A stretch of DNA of 64,000 bases. Origin: Macrostomum hystrix (lineage: Eukaryota; Platyhelminthes; Macrostomidae). The position numbers and the translations under genes were made by a program. The stretch lies in NCBI GenBank assembly GCA_950097015.1, contig CATNEN010000029.1, positions 5,599,501-5,663,500 of the forward strand, in the 5' to 3' direction. Below the pieces are notes generated by a model. It was not told the DNA's origin. It did not search any database and worked only from the letters and a program-made list of their open reading frames with translations. Of the stretch, positions 24,701 to 34,880 are shown one piece after another; position 1 is the stretch's first letter; every line of letters starts with the position of its first letter.

Positions 24701-27700
24701 CTCCTCACTCACCTGTTGTCCATGCGAATGCTGCGGCCTTTGAATAGTTTGTCCACCGTAAATCCGCCCATCTCAGGGGACAGCCTGCGATACAATGGGT
24801 AGCCAGTATCGCTGGTTAGAGTCGCCTGCTGGAACTCCTTCGGGAAGCCCTTGCTGCACTGGCCGTCCACCATGCACGGGCAGGCTGGATTTACCACGCC
24901 GCAGGGGCCATGGATCATGTGAGTCTTCACCAGCTCGTGCAGCCTCGGCTGCTGCTGTGGGTCCGGAATCTCGGCGGACACAATTTTGTCGTAGCGGTCC
25001 GGAGTCACTCTCTGTCCACTGACCAGCCAGAGCAGAAAGTGCACATGGGGGAGACCTGCGGAAGACATAAATAAATAAGTGATTCAAAGCGACGTATGAG
25101 TGATCCCAATTTAGTCATGTATTAATTAAAATTCTAAACCAGAGTTTGAATCATGGCTAAACCAGAGTTTGAATCATGGCTAAACCAGAGTTTGAATCAT
25201 GGCTAAACCAGAGTTTGAATCATGGCTAAACCAGAGCTTAATTCCAGTTTGCAATGACCCCTTGCATTAAAATATGGATTGCTAAACCCGGAATGCAATT
25301 ACAGAATGAAAATTGAAAGCGCAAATTGCTAACTTACCGCGCTTCTGATATTCCAGAGAGCAAACATGCGCGGCCTCCTTTCCAAAGCGCTTCCTCAGCT
25401 CGGTAAGCAGAGCTTTCTTCTTCAGCTCGAAAACGCGCGTGACAATATCCGGCCGGTCCTCAGGTCGCTGTCCAGGCAGCAGCTGTGCGCTGATTTCCGG
25501 CCACTTAGGGTTGCACGTCGCCGTGACAAACAGGTCCGGCTTGCCAAACTTTTGTACATAGGTCATGGCGTCTTGCAGCCTCTCCATCAGGTACCTTGGC
25601 CCGCCAACGAAGCTGGAGGACAGGAACACGTGCGCAGGCTTGCCAATATCAGTCGGATTTGTGTCGGTCGACCTGCCATCAGCAGCGAATAGAGCGTCTC
25701 GCAGACCGCTGTACGTCTCACTGCGCAGATCGCTCTGATGGGTCCGCAGATAGAGCAGCCTCTCTGACTCAATCTTGGCGCACATGTCCACCAGGTACTG
25801 CTGGAACAGCCTCCGTCCGTGGTGCAGCAAGCTGCTCTGGCCCGCTCGCACCATGATTTCGCTGGCATAGTACTTCATCGGCGTCAGCTTGCGGCCATTG
25901 CTCATGCGCAGCTCCGGGTGCCAGCCGTCCTCGCCATAGGGGAACAGCAACACGTACTCCAGTGCATCATACGATCGGTGTGTTTTGCTAATCCTCTTGT
26001 AGCCGCCACCCCGCAGTTGAATGACAACATCTCGGCTAGTTGCTGGCTCATCACCGTCTTCAGGGGCCTCAGTGTCCTCAGTGTCCTTAACAATGAGGAT
26101 GCCGACCTCGTTTGCCGTGGGCAAATTGTAGCGCCTGATTTTGAACGGTAGTAACAAATGCTTTTAACAAAACTCTTTACAACGGTAAACATTTCTGTGT
26201 ACACAGGCACAAAGCTTTAAAAGACAGGTTTTTAAATGTGTTTCAATCCCTTTTCAGTTATTCTTAGCTCACCGAATGTGTTCCCCAGAAGGTCTTCGGT
26301 CCGGGTGAATCACGATTCGCGCATCCACAAGCTCCGGATCCTCCATGATCCGCTGTGCTGCAGCCTTCAGGCTCCGAACGTAAAGGTTGCACTCGTGAAG
26401 CAACGTCTGTAGCAGCTCCTGTAGCTCTGGCTTCACCCTATCGCTCAGACTCTGCTGGCTTTCGAGTTCGCGGTCAGTGAAGTACACCTGCCAGCCGCGA
26501 GGAACAGCAGACGCTTCAGCAAACAGCGGCATAGCAGTGTGGTGCAGCTGACCGCTGATGATGTAGCTGGGATTCCAGCCTGGCACCAACCGCGGCTTGG
26601 CACTCAGCGAGGTCAGGTGCAGCACAGAGTTATAGCTCCGGATGTTGGTCAGGAACTCTGAGCTCATGCTGTGCCGGCCAATGTACAGGTCAGCCAGCAG
26701 CTGTGGCACAGTCCGGGTGGGCAGCTTCACCTTGCCTCCAGCACAGCAGAAATTGCCTGTCTCCATGCGGAACAGCTTGGCACCGCAATGGTTGCATGCC
26801 CAGTCCATTGGCCCGCAGTCATGGGCTGGAGCTTCTGGCCTCGCCATCGTCTCAGGCCTGATAATAAAAATGGAATGTATCTCTTAGTAACTGTTAAATG
26901 TAAATGTAACTGTTAATTATGTGTCACTTTACCTTGCAGTAGCGGGTCCGTCTTCAGCGCGGCCCGCAGTCTCATGTTCCGCCGGCATCGCGCTGGGGCC
27001 CTTGGCTTTCTTGGCCCTCTTGGCAGGAGTTCTGCTTGCTGCCAGGCTCGGGAACTCAGCATCTGTAAAGGCTTGCAAAGGCTCTCGAAGTCTCAGTGAC
27101 TCGTAATGTTCATGGCGCAAAAGCACACGCACAATGGCATTAGGAGGGCGCAAATTAGCCCTGAAATATTGCATCACACTACCATTGGCCTGGTAAATGA
27201 CCAGATCCACATCAAAGCAGCGGCTCAACAAAGAGGCAACTTCATCTGAAACATAAATTCCTGCTTGAAAAGAGGAATTCACGATCTCATCAGCACTCTC
27301 AGGTGCAATGAGGCCATCTGCAATCAGCTGTGGCATGAGTTCTGCAACACGGCAAGACAAGTCCTGCCGCAGGGAGGCTGCGTCAGTTTCCAGCGGGGTT
27401 CCACGCAGCTGATCACACACAGCATAAAAAAAGCAATTGCCATCACCAACAATGGGGATTACCTGCAACTGCTTAAAGGGTACAATAGTTTCTGTACCTT
27501 GCTGCTGGGTGTCCGACCTAAGGGGCAATGGGTGAACGTAAGCACAGCAGCCTTAATTGGCTTTTTAAGACAATTCATTCCTCAAAAATCGTTATCCGCT
27601 TAATTTATACAGAATAAAATAGATACTACAAATTATCCCCTTCAAGGCAATTCAGAAAAAAACAAAAATAAAGACTTGTTATAAAAAGTTACTATACAAC

Positions 27701-28252
27701 TCACCTAGAAACCACAGCTCCACGGCGACGAATCCGATCGGCTTCCAGTCGGGCAGCCCACTCTGCCTCAGTCTCAGCCTCTCTGCGCTGAGCGTCCCGC
27801 TGCCGCTGTTCTTCCAGTCGGGCAGCCCACTCTGCCTCAGTCTCAGCATGTCTGCACTGAGCATTCCGCTGCCGCTGTTCTTCCAGTCGGGCAGCCCGCT
27901 CTGCCTCAGTCTCAGCATGTCTGCACTGAGCATTCCGCTGCCGCTGTTCTTCCAGTCGGGCAGCCCGCTCTGCCTCAGTCTCAGCATGTCTGCACTGAGC
28001 ATTCCGCTGCCGCTGTTCTTCCAGTCGGGCAGCCCGCTCTGCCTCAGTCTCAGCATGTCTGCACTGAGCATTCCGCTGCCGCTGTTCTTCCAGTCGGGCA
28101 GCCCGCTCAGCCTCAGTCTCAGCATGTCTGCGCTGAGCATCCCGCTGCCGCTGTTCTTCCAGTCGGGCAGCCCGCTCTTCCTCGGATTCTGCCTGTCGCC
28201 GTCGCTTGGCATCGCGGCTCTTCTTTAAACTGCTGGCGCCGCGTCGAACCAT
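21766..28252 (-). CDS. Helitron Rep/OTU/PIF1-helicase replicase, nine exons
   Basis: The exons are complement(21766-22530, 22617-23013, 23099-24120, 24204-24522, 24713-25055, 25338-26134, 26273-26857, 26933-27517, 27705-28252). All introns are GT-AG and the exons sum to 5361 nt, an open frame of 1786 residues. Residues 1-182 hold six and a half basic 23-residue repeats (ERAARLEEQRQRNAQCRHAE type). An OTU protease domain follows (GDGNC with Cys211, HY at His320), then a CxxC...CC zinc segment (~399-420) and the Helitron_like_N/Rep region. The Rep HUH motif is GLPHVHF (839-845) and the paired tyrosines are YVIKY (983-987). The PIF1-type SF1 helicase has APAGTGKT (~1354), WDEIS (~1435), CSGDFRQLLP, TIHKAQGQ (~1726) and YTALSRAKN (~1753). 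The family nicks and strand-transfers one DNA strand and unwinds during rolling-circle transposition. No stop, frameshift or lost catalytic residue is visible. Confidence 0.92.
25125..25236. repeat. Inverted copies of the 23-bp repeat in a Rep-helicase intron
   Basis: About four to five units of GGCTAAACCAGAGTTTGAAT, the reverse complement of the array unit used elsewhere. They lie inside the intron between exons 4 and 5 (25056-25337), so the transcript carries it in the opposite sense to the 5' array. Confidence 0.9.
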
Positions 28253-28635
28253 GATTGAGAAATGAGAAGCGAAATGAAATAGTTGAGAAAGAATGATATG
28301 GTTTGAAAGATGAAAGTTTGTGAATTTGGATGTCTGAAGAATCAGATAAGGCGCCCTTTAGCCGAACTAATTTGCAGGCTATTTATCATCCAGTGGGTTG
28401 AATTGGAGCTTATCTTAAGACGCAGGGTAAAAACTGAAAAATCGATAAAGAAATAGGGGTCTAAATCTAAAAAACCTATGATTTGGGGCTCTCCAGGCCC
28501 GTGCGTCCACATTCCGGGGCAGAGGGCTCACAGTGTACACTGGTCTGCGCCAGCCAATGAGAAAAGTTGTGATGTAATCTATTTATAAATTCGCACAGAC
28601 TGTCTCGCCAGTGGGGTTGACACAGTTATGTACAT

Positions 28636-28735
28636 TTGACACACTGAAATTCTTATCAGTGTTATAACCAGTATCACTGATTGACACACTGAAATTCTTA
28701 TCAGTGTTATAACCAGTATCACTGATATCAGTGAT
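28636..28735. promoter_or_regulatory. 45-bp tandem duplication and 18-bp palindrome upstream of Rep-helicase
   Basis: A 45-bp sequence beginning TTGACACACTGAAATTCTTA occurs twice (28636-28680 and 28681-28725). It is followed by the perfect palindrome ATCACTGATATCAGTGAT (28718-28735) and further CAGTGAT/ATCACTG words. It lies ~400 bp before the ATG and could bind a regulator or the Rep protein. That role is inferred from position only. Confidence 0.5.
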
Positions 28736-28796
28736 ATCATCAATGTCAGTGATAATCAGTCTCACTTTTAACAAAATTGGCTTTGGAAAACTGGTT

Positions 28797-29200
28797 TTGC
28801 CATTATTCAAACTCTGGTTTAGCCTTGATTCAAATTCAAACTCTGGTTTAGCCTTGATTCAAACTCCGGTTTAGCCTTGATTCAAACTCGGGTTTAGCCA
28901 TGATTCAAACTCTGGTTTAGCCATAATTCAAACGCTGGAATAGCCATGATTGAAACTCGGGTTTAGCCATGATTCAAGCTCTGGTTTAGCCATGATTCAG
29001 ACTCTGGTTTAGGCATGATTCAAACTCTGGTTTAGCCATGATTCAGACTCCAGTTTTGCCATGATTCAGACTCTGGTTTAGCCATGATTCAGACTCTGGT
29101 TTAGCCATGATTCAGACTCTGGTTTAGCCATGATTCAAACTCTGGTTTAGCCATGATTCAGACTATGGTTTAGCCATGATTCAAACTCAGGTTTGCTATG
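28797..29200. repeat. 23-bp minisatellite, unit 4
   Basis: About 17 copies of the same 23-bp unit found in units 1-3, again next to the 5' module. This ties the gene-bearing unit to the non-autonomous ones. Confidence 0.95.
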
Positions 29201-29215
29201 ACAAACTCAGGTTTG

Positions 29216-29816
29216 CTATGATTTATGATATTTTATTTACGAAATGAAAAAATAAATTAAAATAATCTTCAATCACTACTGGCTGAAAATTAGTCTAAAT
29301 GATTTGACGCAGTGCAGAATCGAACCCTAGCCTAGCCTATAACCTATTCCTAGTGCCTACACATCGGCTATTCCGACTGTTGGTTAGTGGGTGCAAAAAT
29401 CAGCCTTATAAAATGAATTCTCAAAGTTCTGGCTTTGTACAATGAAGTAAGAAAATAGAGTGCACTCAGTCTCGCGGTTGGTTGTGTACATTTATTTCCA
29501 ATTTGTCTCCAGAGTGCAGGCTTCAAATTCAATCAGCTAGGGGTTGTTGCGCAATTTGACGACGCAATTCTAATTCAGTGGCTGTCAGTGAAATTCTCAA
29601 TAGGCCAAGATGGTTTGACCTTTGAAAAAATCATGTTTTTCGAATATTTAATCCCTTTAGCAATAAAGTTAAGCTTAATAAAAATACGTGTATAATTGTC
29701 CCCATATTTAGCATCTTTTGTTGAAGAAATGGTGAAAATCGGTTGAGCCGTTCGGGAGAAAATCAATTACAAGCAACCAACCAACCAACCAAGCATTTCA
29801 TTTTTAGTATAGTGGA
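29216..29816 (-). mobile_element. Helitron 5' module, unit 4
   Basis: This copy of the shared 5' module precedes the Rep-helicase gene on the minus strand and may hold its promoter. tRNA-like A and B boxes are present as in the other copies (B box GGTTCGATTC near 29318-29327). Confidence 0.8.
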
Positions 29817-30159
29817 CTAGCTGCCTTCGCTACCCTCTGGGTAGCCTCCCTGTGAGTTCTTATCAGTACGCGCGTGCGTTATCAAAACTGGCTCTGATGC
29901 AATCATTAAATTTGGCACTGGAGGCCTCACTGTGCACAAGCTGAAAACAAGAATGCATTAGAAAAGCCTATTTAAAACAGTTTTTCGAATATTTAATCCC
30001 CTTGCCAATGGAATTAAGCTTAATAAAATTACGTGTACCGATTCCGGCCCATTTGTGATCTTTTGGCGAAGGAATTGCGAAAATCGGTTGAGCCGTTCGG
30101 GAGCTAGTCGATTGCAAACATACAAACATACAAACAAGATTTTCATTTTTAGTATATTA
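29817..30159 (-). mobile_element. Mini-Helitron unit 5
   Basis: The minus-strand 3' end has a perfect 7-bp stem (GCTACCC, loop AGA, GGGTAGC; 29829-29845) followed by GAAGGCAG and CTAG. The 5' ~190 bp is related to the 5' end of units 1-4 (shared CGGTTGAGCCGTTCGGGAG). Its outer GA is missing (ATATTA|CTAG at 30159/30160). Confidence 0.8.
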
Positions 30160-30500
30160 CTAGCTGCCTTCGCTACCCTCTGGGTAGCCTCCCTGTGAGT
30201 TCTTATCAGTACGCGCGTGCGTTATCAAAACTGGCTCTGATGCAATCATTAAAATTGGCACTGGAGGCCTCACTGTGCACAAGCTGAAAACAAGAATGCA
30301 TTTGAAAAGCCTATTTAAAACTGTTTTTCGAATATTTAATCCCCTTGGCAATGGAATTAAGCTTAATAAAAATACGTGTACCGATTCCGGCCCATTTGTG
30401 ATCTTTTGGCGAAGGAATTGCGAAAATCGGTTGAGCCGTTCGGGAGCTAGTCGATTGCAAACATACAAGCAAGCAAGATTTTCATTTTTAGTATATTAGA
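30160..30500 (-). mobile_element. Mini-Helitron unit 6
   Basis: A 341-bp copy with both termini intact (CTAG at 30160, GA at 30500), abutting its neighbours. Nearly identical to unit 5. Confidence 0.82.
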
Positions 30501-30842
30501 CTAGCTGCCTTCGCTACCCTCTGGGTAGCCTCACTGGAGTTCTTATCAGTTCGTTATCAAAACTGGCTCTGATGCAATCATTAAAATTGGCACTGGAGCC
30601 TCACTGCGCACAAGCTGAAAACAAGAATGCATTAGAAAAGCCTATTTGAAACAGTTTTTCGAATATTTAATCCCCTTGGCAATGGAATTAAGCTTAATAA
30701 AAATACGTGTACCGATTCCGGCCTATTTGTGATCTTTTGGTGAAGGAATTGTGAAAATCGGTTGAGCCGTTCGGGAGCTAGTCGATTGCAAACATACAAG
30801 CAAGCAAGCAAGATTTTCATTTTTAGTATATTAGAAGATAGA
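30501..30842 (-). mobile_element. Mini-Helitron unit 7
   Basis: Same structure. The region after the hairpin is shortened relative to units 5 and 6 (the ACGCGCGTGCG stretch is missing). The outer end reads TATTAGAAGATAGA before the next CTAG, a few bases longer than in the other units. Confidence 0.8.
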
Positions 30843-31169
30843 CTAGCTGCCTTCGCTACCCTCTGGGTAGCCTCACTGGAGTTCTTATCAGTTCGTTATC
30901 AAAACTGGCTCTGATGCAATCATAAAAATTGGCACTGGAGCCTCACTGTGCACAAGCTGAAAACAAGAATGCATTAGAAAAGCCTATTTAAAACTGTTTT
31001 TCGAATATTTAATCCCCTTGGCAATGGAATTAAGCTTAATAAAAATACGTGTATAGTTGTCCCCATATTTGGCATCTTTTGGTGAAGAAATGGTGAAAAT
31101 TGGTTGAGCCGTTCGGGAGAAAATCAATTACGAACAAGCAAGCAAGATTTTCATTTTTAGTATATTAGA
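30843..31169 (-). mobile_element. Mini-Helitron unit 8, chimeric with the large family
   Basis: The 3' half matches units 5-7, but from about 31050 it reads GTATAGTTGTCCCCATATTT and then GAGAAAATCAATTACGAAC, which is the 5' terminal sequence of units 1-4. The last ~30 bp return to the small-family TATATTAGA form. It is therefore a recombinant of the two 5' end types. Confidence 0.75.
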
Positions 31170-31535
31170 CTAGCTGCCTTCGCTACCCTCTGGGTAGCCT
31201 CACTGGAGTTCTTATCAGTTCGTTATCAAAACTGGCTCTGATGCAATCATTAAAGTTGGCACTAGAGGCCTCACTGTGCACAAGCTGAAAACAAGAATGC
31301 ATTAGAAAAGCCTATTTAAAACTGTTTTTCGAATATTTAATCCCCTTGGCAATGGAATTAAGCTTAATAAAAATACGTGTACCGATTCCGGCCTATTTGT
31401 GATCTTTTGGCGAAGGAATTGTGAAAATCGGTTGAGCCGTTCGGGAGCTAGTCGATTGCAAACATACAAGCAAGCAAGCAAGCAAGATTTTCATTTTTAG
31501 TATATTAGACAAGATTTTCATTTTTAGTATATTAG
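31170..31535 (-). mobile_element. Mini-Helitron unit 9, right end of the array
   Basis: CTAG is at 31170 and a first terminal GA at 31509. It is followed by a duplicated terminal stretch ending GA|T at 31535. The T that follows would be the host base of an A/T insertion site. Confidence 0.75.
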
Positions 31536-31939
31536 AAGATTATAGTATAAGTAACAATATTTCATATGGCTGTGCAGCTGTTTGAAACTTAGAAGAATTG
31601 GTTGGGTTAGAAATCATGTTGGGTGTCCATGGACTGATTAGCTGTACACAGCCTTTGTTTTTGTTTTGGCTAGACACAGATTGTTTTCAAATCTGTTACT
31701 GCCAATGAGTCGCAGGCGCATGGATTATCTGAGTGCCCAGCTTCATAGTTGGGCCTGAAGCACAAACCAGAAAGCAAATCTTCTCTGAACCTCTGCCCCC
31801 CCTGCATCGACTTTCCATCCAATCAGTGAAGCTCTAGGCGTTCAGAACCTCTAACGGAGCGAGGGAATGAGGCGACTTCGGAAGCAGAAAACCGCGGGGA
31901 CAGGCAATAAAATTGACAAAGATCAATTTGAATACCCAG
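31536..31939. other. Upstream region of the membrane protein gene
   Basis: No transposon end or gene is seen. A possible splice acceptor (ATACCCAG) closes the region at 31939, 8 nt before the favoured start codon. Confidence 0.4.
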
Positions 31940-31947
31940 GCATTGCC

Positions 31948-32970
31948 ATGCAGTCAGTCATTCTCGCAGTTCTTGTAGCGGCATCGCTGCCCAACGCTCT
32001 GCTTTCGCACAACACAACCAACAGCAGCAGCTTGGAGGCCGCAGTCGGCCAGTTGATGGAAAATCTTTCATCGACAATCGTTGAACAGGTGGATAATACG
32101 GATTCCAATTTCCGATCGTCAGGCGGTGGTCGCCGAATGTACACCGCCAGCAGTAGCGCGGGCCAATCAGCGGCGGCCGCCTTTGCCGCAGCTGCCGGCG
32201 CTGCCGCGGTGGCCGTCGTCGGAGCGGTCGCCTGCGCTGCCGCTCTGGCCGGACTCAGGTGGCGACTGCGGCGGCTGCTGACGTGGCATCGGAGGCGAAA
32301 TCGGCGACGTCGACGATTTCAGAGTCACGACTCGACGGAGGCTGACAAAGCCGACAACGATGACGATGAGAGCAGCGAGTACGAATTTGAGGAGGACGAT
32401 GGCGATGCTGAAGCTCGGGGCGCGGAGGAGGAGCCGTTGCTGATGTTGCAGCAGCACCAGACAACTCCAGGAACTTCGCCACCGCAAAATTCCTTATCAG
32501 ACGCCGACTGTCGACAGTGGCCAATGACTGTCGACAACGATGCTGACGTCATTGCCATCCAGAACGTCGATAACTTGCACCAGAACTCGGTGATTCGCAG
32601 AAACGACGGAGCCGTGGTCTGCATCGGCTGCGGTGCCGCTGTGGAGCTCAGCGACACGGACGACGAAGATTCCGCCTCGACTGCGCAGCCTTCAACGCGG
32701 CTGCGTCGCCGGGAGCAGCCGCAGGCGTGGACGCTCTTCGATGCTGGCTGGCGAGTGCCGAAGAAGCGGCAATGCACCTGCGCGCAGATTCCCACCGTGT
32801 CGCTGACTGCTTCCCTGGCAGCTCCGACTGGACCGGTCGGCGACCGCCGCTACTCAGCCACCGCGGCAGCTGTTGCGAATGCCTCCCCTGCGGCGGTGAC
32901 AGTCGACTCCGCGTTTGTTGAGAATTTAAGACTTCACGACAAGCTATCTGAAGCTATTTCATTTTTCTAA
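31948..32970 (+). CDS. Predicted type I membrane protein, Ala-rich TM, acidic tail; unknown family
   Basis: I do not recognise the family. From Met at 31948 the protein has 340 residues: a signal peptide (1-20), a short ectodomain with NTT, NSS and NLS glycosylation sites, an Ala/Val-rich membrane segment (~75-103), a strongly basic juxtamembrane stretch rich in Arg, then an acidic Asp/Glu region and a CIGC / CTC cysteine pair further on. An in-frame ATG at 31867 would add 27 basic residues. I prefer 31948 because it puts the signal peptide first and because AG at 31938-31939 could be a splice acceptor. The high G+C and open frame of 1.1 kb differ sharply from the flanking repeats. A minisatellite starts ~20 bp after the stop. 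Confidence 0.65.
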   Translation: MQSVILAVLVAASLPNALLSHNTTNSSSLEAAVGQLMENLSSTIVEQVDNTDSNFRSSGGGRRMYTASSSAGQSAAAAFAAAAGAAAVAVVGAVACAAALAGLRWRLRRLLTWHRRRNRRRRRFQSHDSTEADKADNDDDESSEYEFEEDDGDAEARGAEEEPLLMLQQHQTTPGTSPPQNSLSDADCRQWPMTVDNDADVIAIQNVDNLHQNSVIRRNDGAVVCIGCGAAVELSDTDDEDSASTAQPSTRLRRREQPQAWTLFDAGWRVPKKRQCTCAQIPTVSLTASLAAPTGPVGDRRYSATAAAVANASPAAVTVDSAFVENLRLHDKLSEAISFF

Positions 32971-32984
32971 CTTTATTAGACCGA

Positions 32985-33450
32985 TGTTGCTCAATGGAAT
33001 CATGAGTAGCTTAATAGAATATTGAGCATAGCAATATGATCTTGAATAGAGCAATGGGATCTTGAGTATAGCAATGGGATTTTTAGTATAGCAATGGGAT
33101 CTTGAGTATAGCAATGGGATCTTGAGTAGAGCAATGGGTACTTAAGTAGAGCAATGGGATCTTGAGTATAGCAATGGGATCTTGAGTAAGTAGAGCAATG
33201 GGTACTTAAGTAGAGCAATGGGTACTTAAGTAGAGCAATGGGATCCAGAGTAGAGCAATGGGATCCAGAGTAGAGCAATAGGTACTTAAGTAGAGCAATG
33301 GGATCTTAAGTAGAGCAATGAGATCTTGAGTAGAGTAATGGGATCTTGAGTAGAGCAATGGGATCTTAAGTAGAGCAATGGGATCTTGAGTAGAGCAATG
33401 GGATCTTAAGTAGAGCAATGGGATCTTGAGAGGATCAATGGGATTTCAAG
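32985..33450. repeat. 20-bp minisatellite AGTAGAGCAATGGGATCTTG
   Basis: About 23 copies of a 20-bp unit with variants GGTACTTA, GGATCCAG and GGATCTTA, starting just after the stop codon of the preceding gene, so probably within or beside its 3' UTR. Confidence 0.95.
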
Positions 33451-34290
33451 TATATATTGTAATCTAGAGCTTGAAAAATAGTTCTGTGTTTTCCCATTCT
33501 ATTGTTTCCCAATGTTGATATGTTTCAAACCATCAGTTTGCCTCACATTCCATCTGATGGTTGGTCTATAAGCTCTATATTTTTGTCGGCCAACAAGAAA
33601 TAAAGGGCAGTCTGAGACCAGCTCTTCAGTGACAACGGCACTCAGATTTTCGAGATTAATTAATTCATTAATCAACCAGGCGCAGAACACGGCATTAAGC
33701 TAATCCCAGCTAGTAAAGATATCGGATTAGTAAAGATCCCAGACCTATTTCAGCAACCCTAGAAGAACCTTGCTAAACACGTTAGCAACCAAAGAGACGA
33801 AACCGTACAAGCACGACAATGGGATTGAATGTCCGCCTTGAGAATGTTCAGTTCAGTTTTTTCTTAATTTGGAGGGATCGATTCGCCACGAGCGATAGAG
33901 GGAAATAGAAAAAAATGGAAAGAAAAACCGCAGGGCTACAGTCGCGGCGGAGATCGCATTGCAGTTTTTTTTCCGTATATTTCCTTGTTTTCACTTGAAC
34001 CCTGTGCCGCGCTACGAGTGGAAGGCGGGCTGGGGGTGGTGGGTGGGGTTGCTGAGTCCGAGGTCCCCGCGAGTTTGTTTGGCCTTGGCACTCGGCGACG
34101 GAACGAAGCTCAGGGCTTAGAGACTGAGCAGGATAAGGAGTAGAGCGACTCCCCGGCTCACTGAGGCGTGCACTGGGGGGGGGGACATTCTCCTCTCGAA
34201 TTTCCCATTTCCTATTACTCAGTCTAAAGCCTCTGGTCTGACCCCCAGAACCAACTGTGAGGCTGCTGGGCGATCTTCGCTTCATAGGCC
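33451..34290. other. No gene recognised
   Basis: Mixed-composition DNA with a G-run near 34175. The minus-strand frame at 33848-34285 has no domain or repeat. Confidence 0.45.
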
Positions 34291-34294
34291 TGCC

Positions 34295-34880
34295 CTGTTT
34301 GTCTGTTTGTCTGTCTATCTGTGGATTTAGGCATCCAGTAGATCCATTTATCTATTTGTTGATCTAGCATCTATCTGTAGATCCTTCGGTTTATCTGTCC
34401 AGCAATCTGTAGATTTATCTGCCTGTAGATGTATCTATCTATCTGTAGATCCATCGGTTTATCTGCCCAGCAATCTGTAGATTTATCTGCCTGTAGATGT
34501 ATCTATCTATCTGTAGATGTATCTATCTATCTGTACATGTATCTATCTATCTGTAGATGTATCTATCCATCAGATGTATCTATCTATCTACCTGTAGATA
34601 TATCTATCTATCAGATGTATTTATATATCAATCTGTAGATGTTTGTATCTATCTATCTGTAGATATATATATATATATATGTAGATGTATCTATCTATCT
34701 CTCTATAGATGTATCTAACTTATCTGTAGATGTATCTAACTTATCTGTAGATGTATCTAACTTATCTGTAGATGTATCTATCTATCTGTAGATGTATCTA
34801 TCCATCTGTAGATCTATCTATCCATCTGTAGACTTATTTATCCATCTGTTGATGTATCTATTCATCTGTAGAAATGTCCA
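34295..34880. repeat. Compound microsatellite, CTAT/CTGTAGATGTAT
   Basis: Imperfect tandem repeats built of CTAT and CTGTAGATGTAT words, with a short AT run near 34665. Confidence 0.9.

Larger units (their letters stand above)
16200..29816 (-). mobile_element. Helitron unit 4, candidate autonomous element with Rep/OTU/helicase gene
   Basis: The ends match units 1-3: CTAG and hairpin at 16200-16230, and 5' module with TC terminus at 29816. Both junctions are seamless. Between them lie a ~1.6-kb gene-free 3' region, a 22-bp-type array, a 31-bp array, a nine-exon gene (21766-28252), a 45-bp duplication with an 18-bp palindrome, a short 23-bp array and the 5' module. At 13.6 kb it is large for an animal Helitron because of its arrays. 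It is the only unit with coding capacity, so it is the likely source of transposition protein for the rest. Confidence 0.85.

Noticed and set aside
16200-29816. Classification of unit 4 as a Helentron because of the OTU domain
   Set aside because: Helentrons lack TC/CTRR ends and the subterminal hairpin arrangement seen here. The ends are those of canonical Helitrons.
925-31535. Centromeric satellite block
   Set aside because: The repeats are divided by conserved transposon ends and a split coding gene, which fits tandem Helitrons rather than a uniform satellite.
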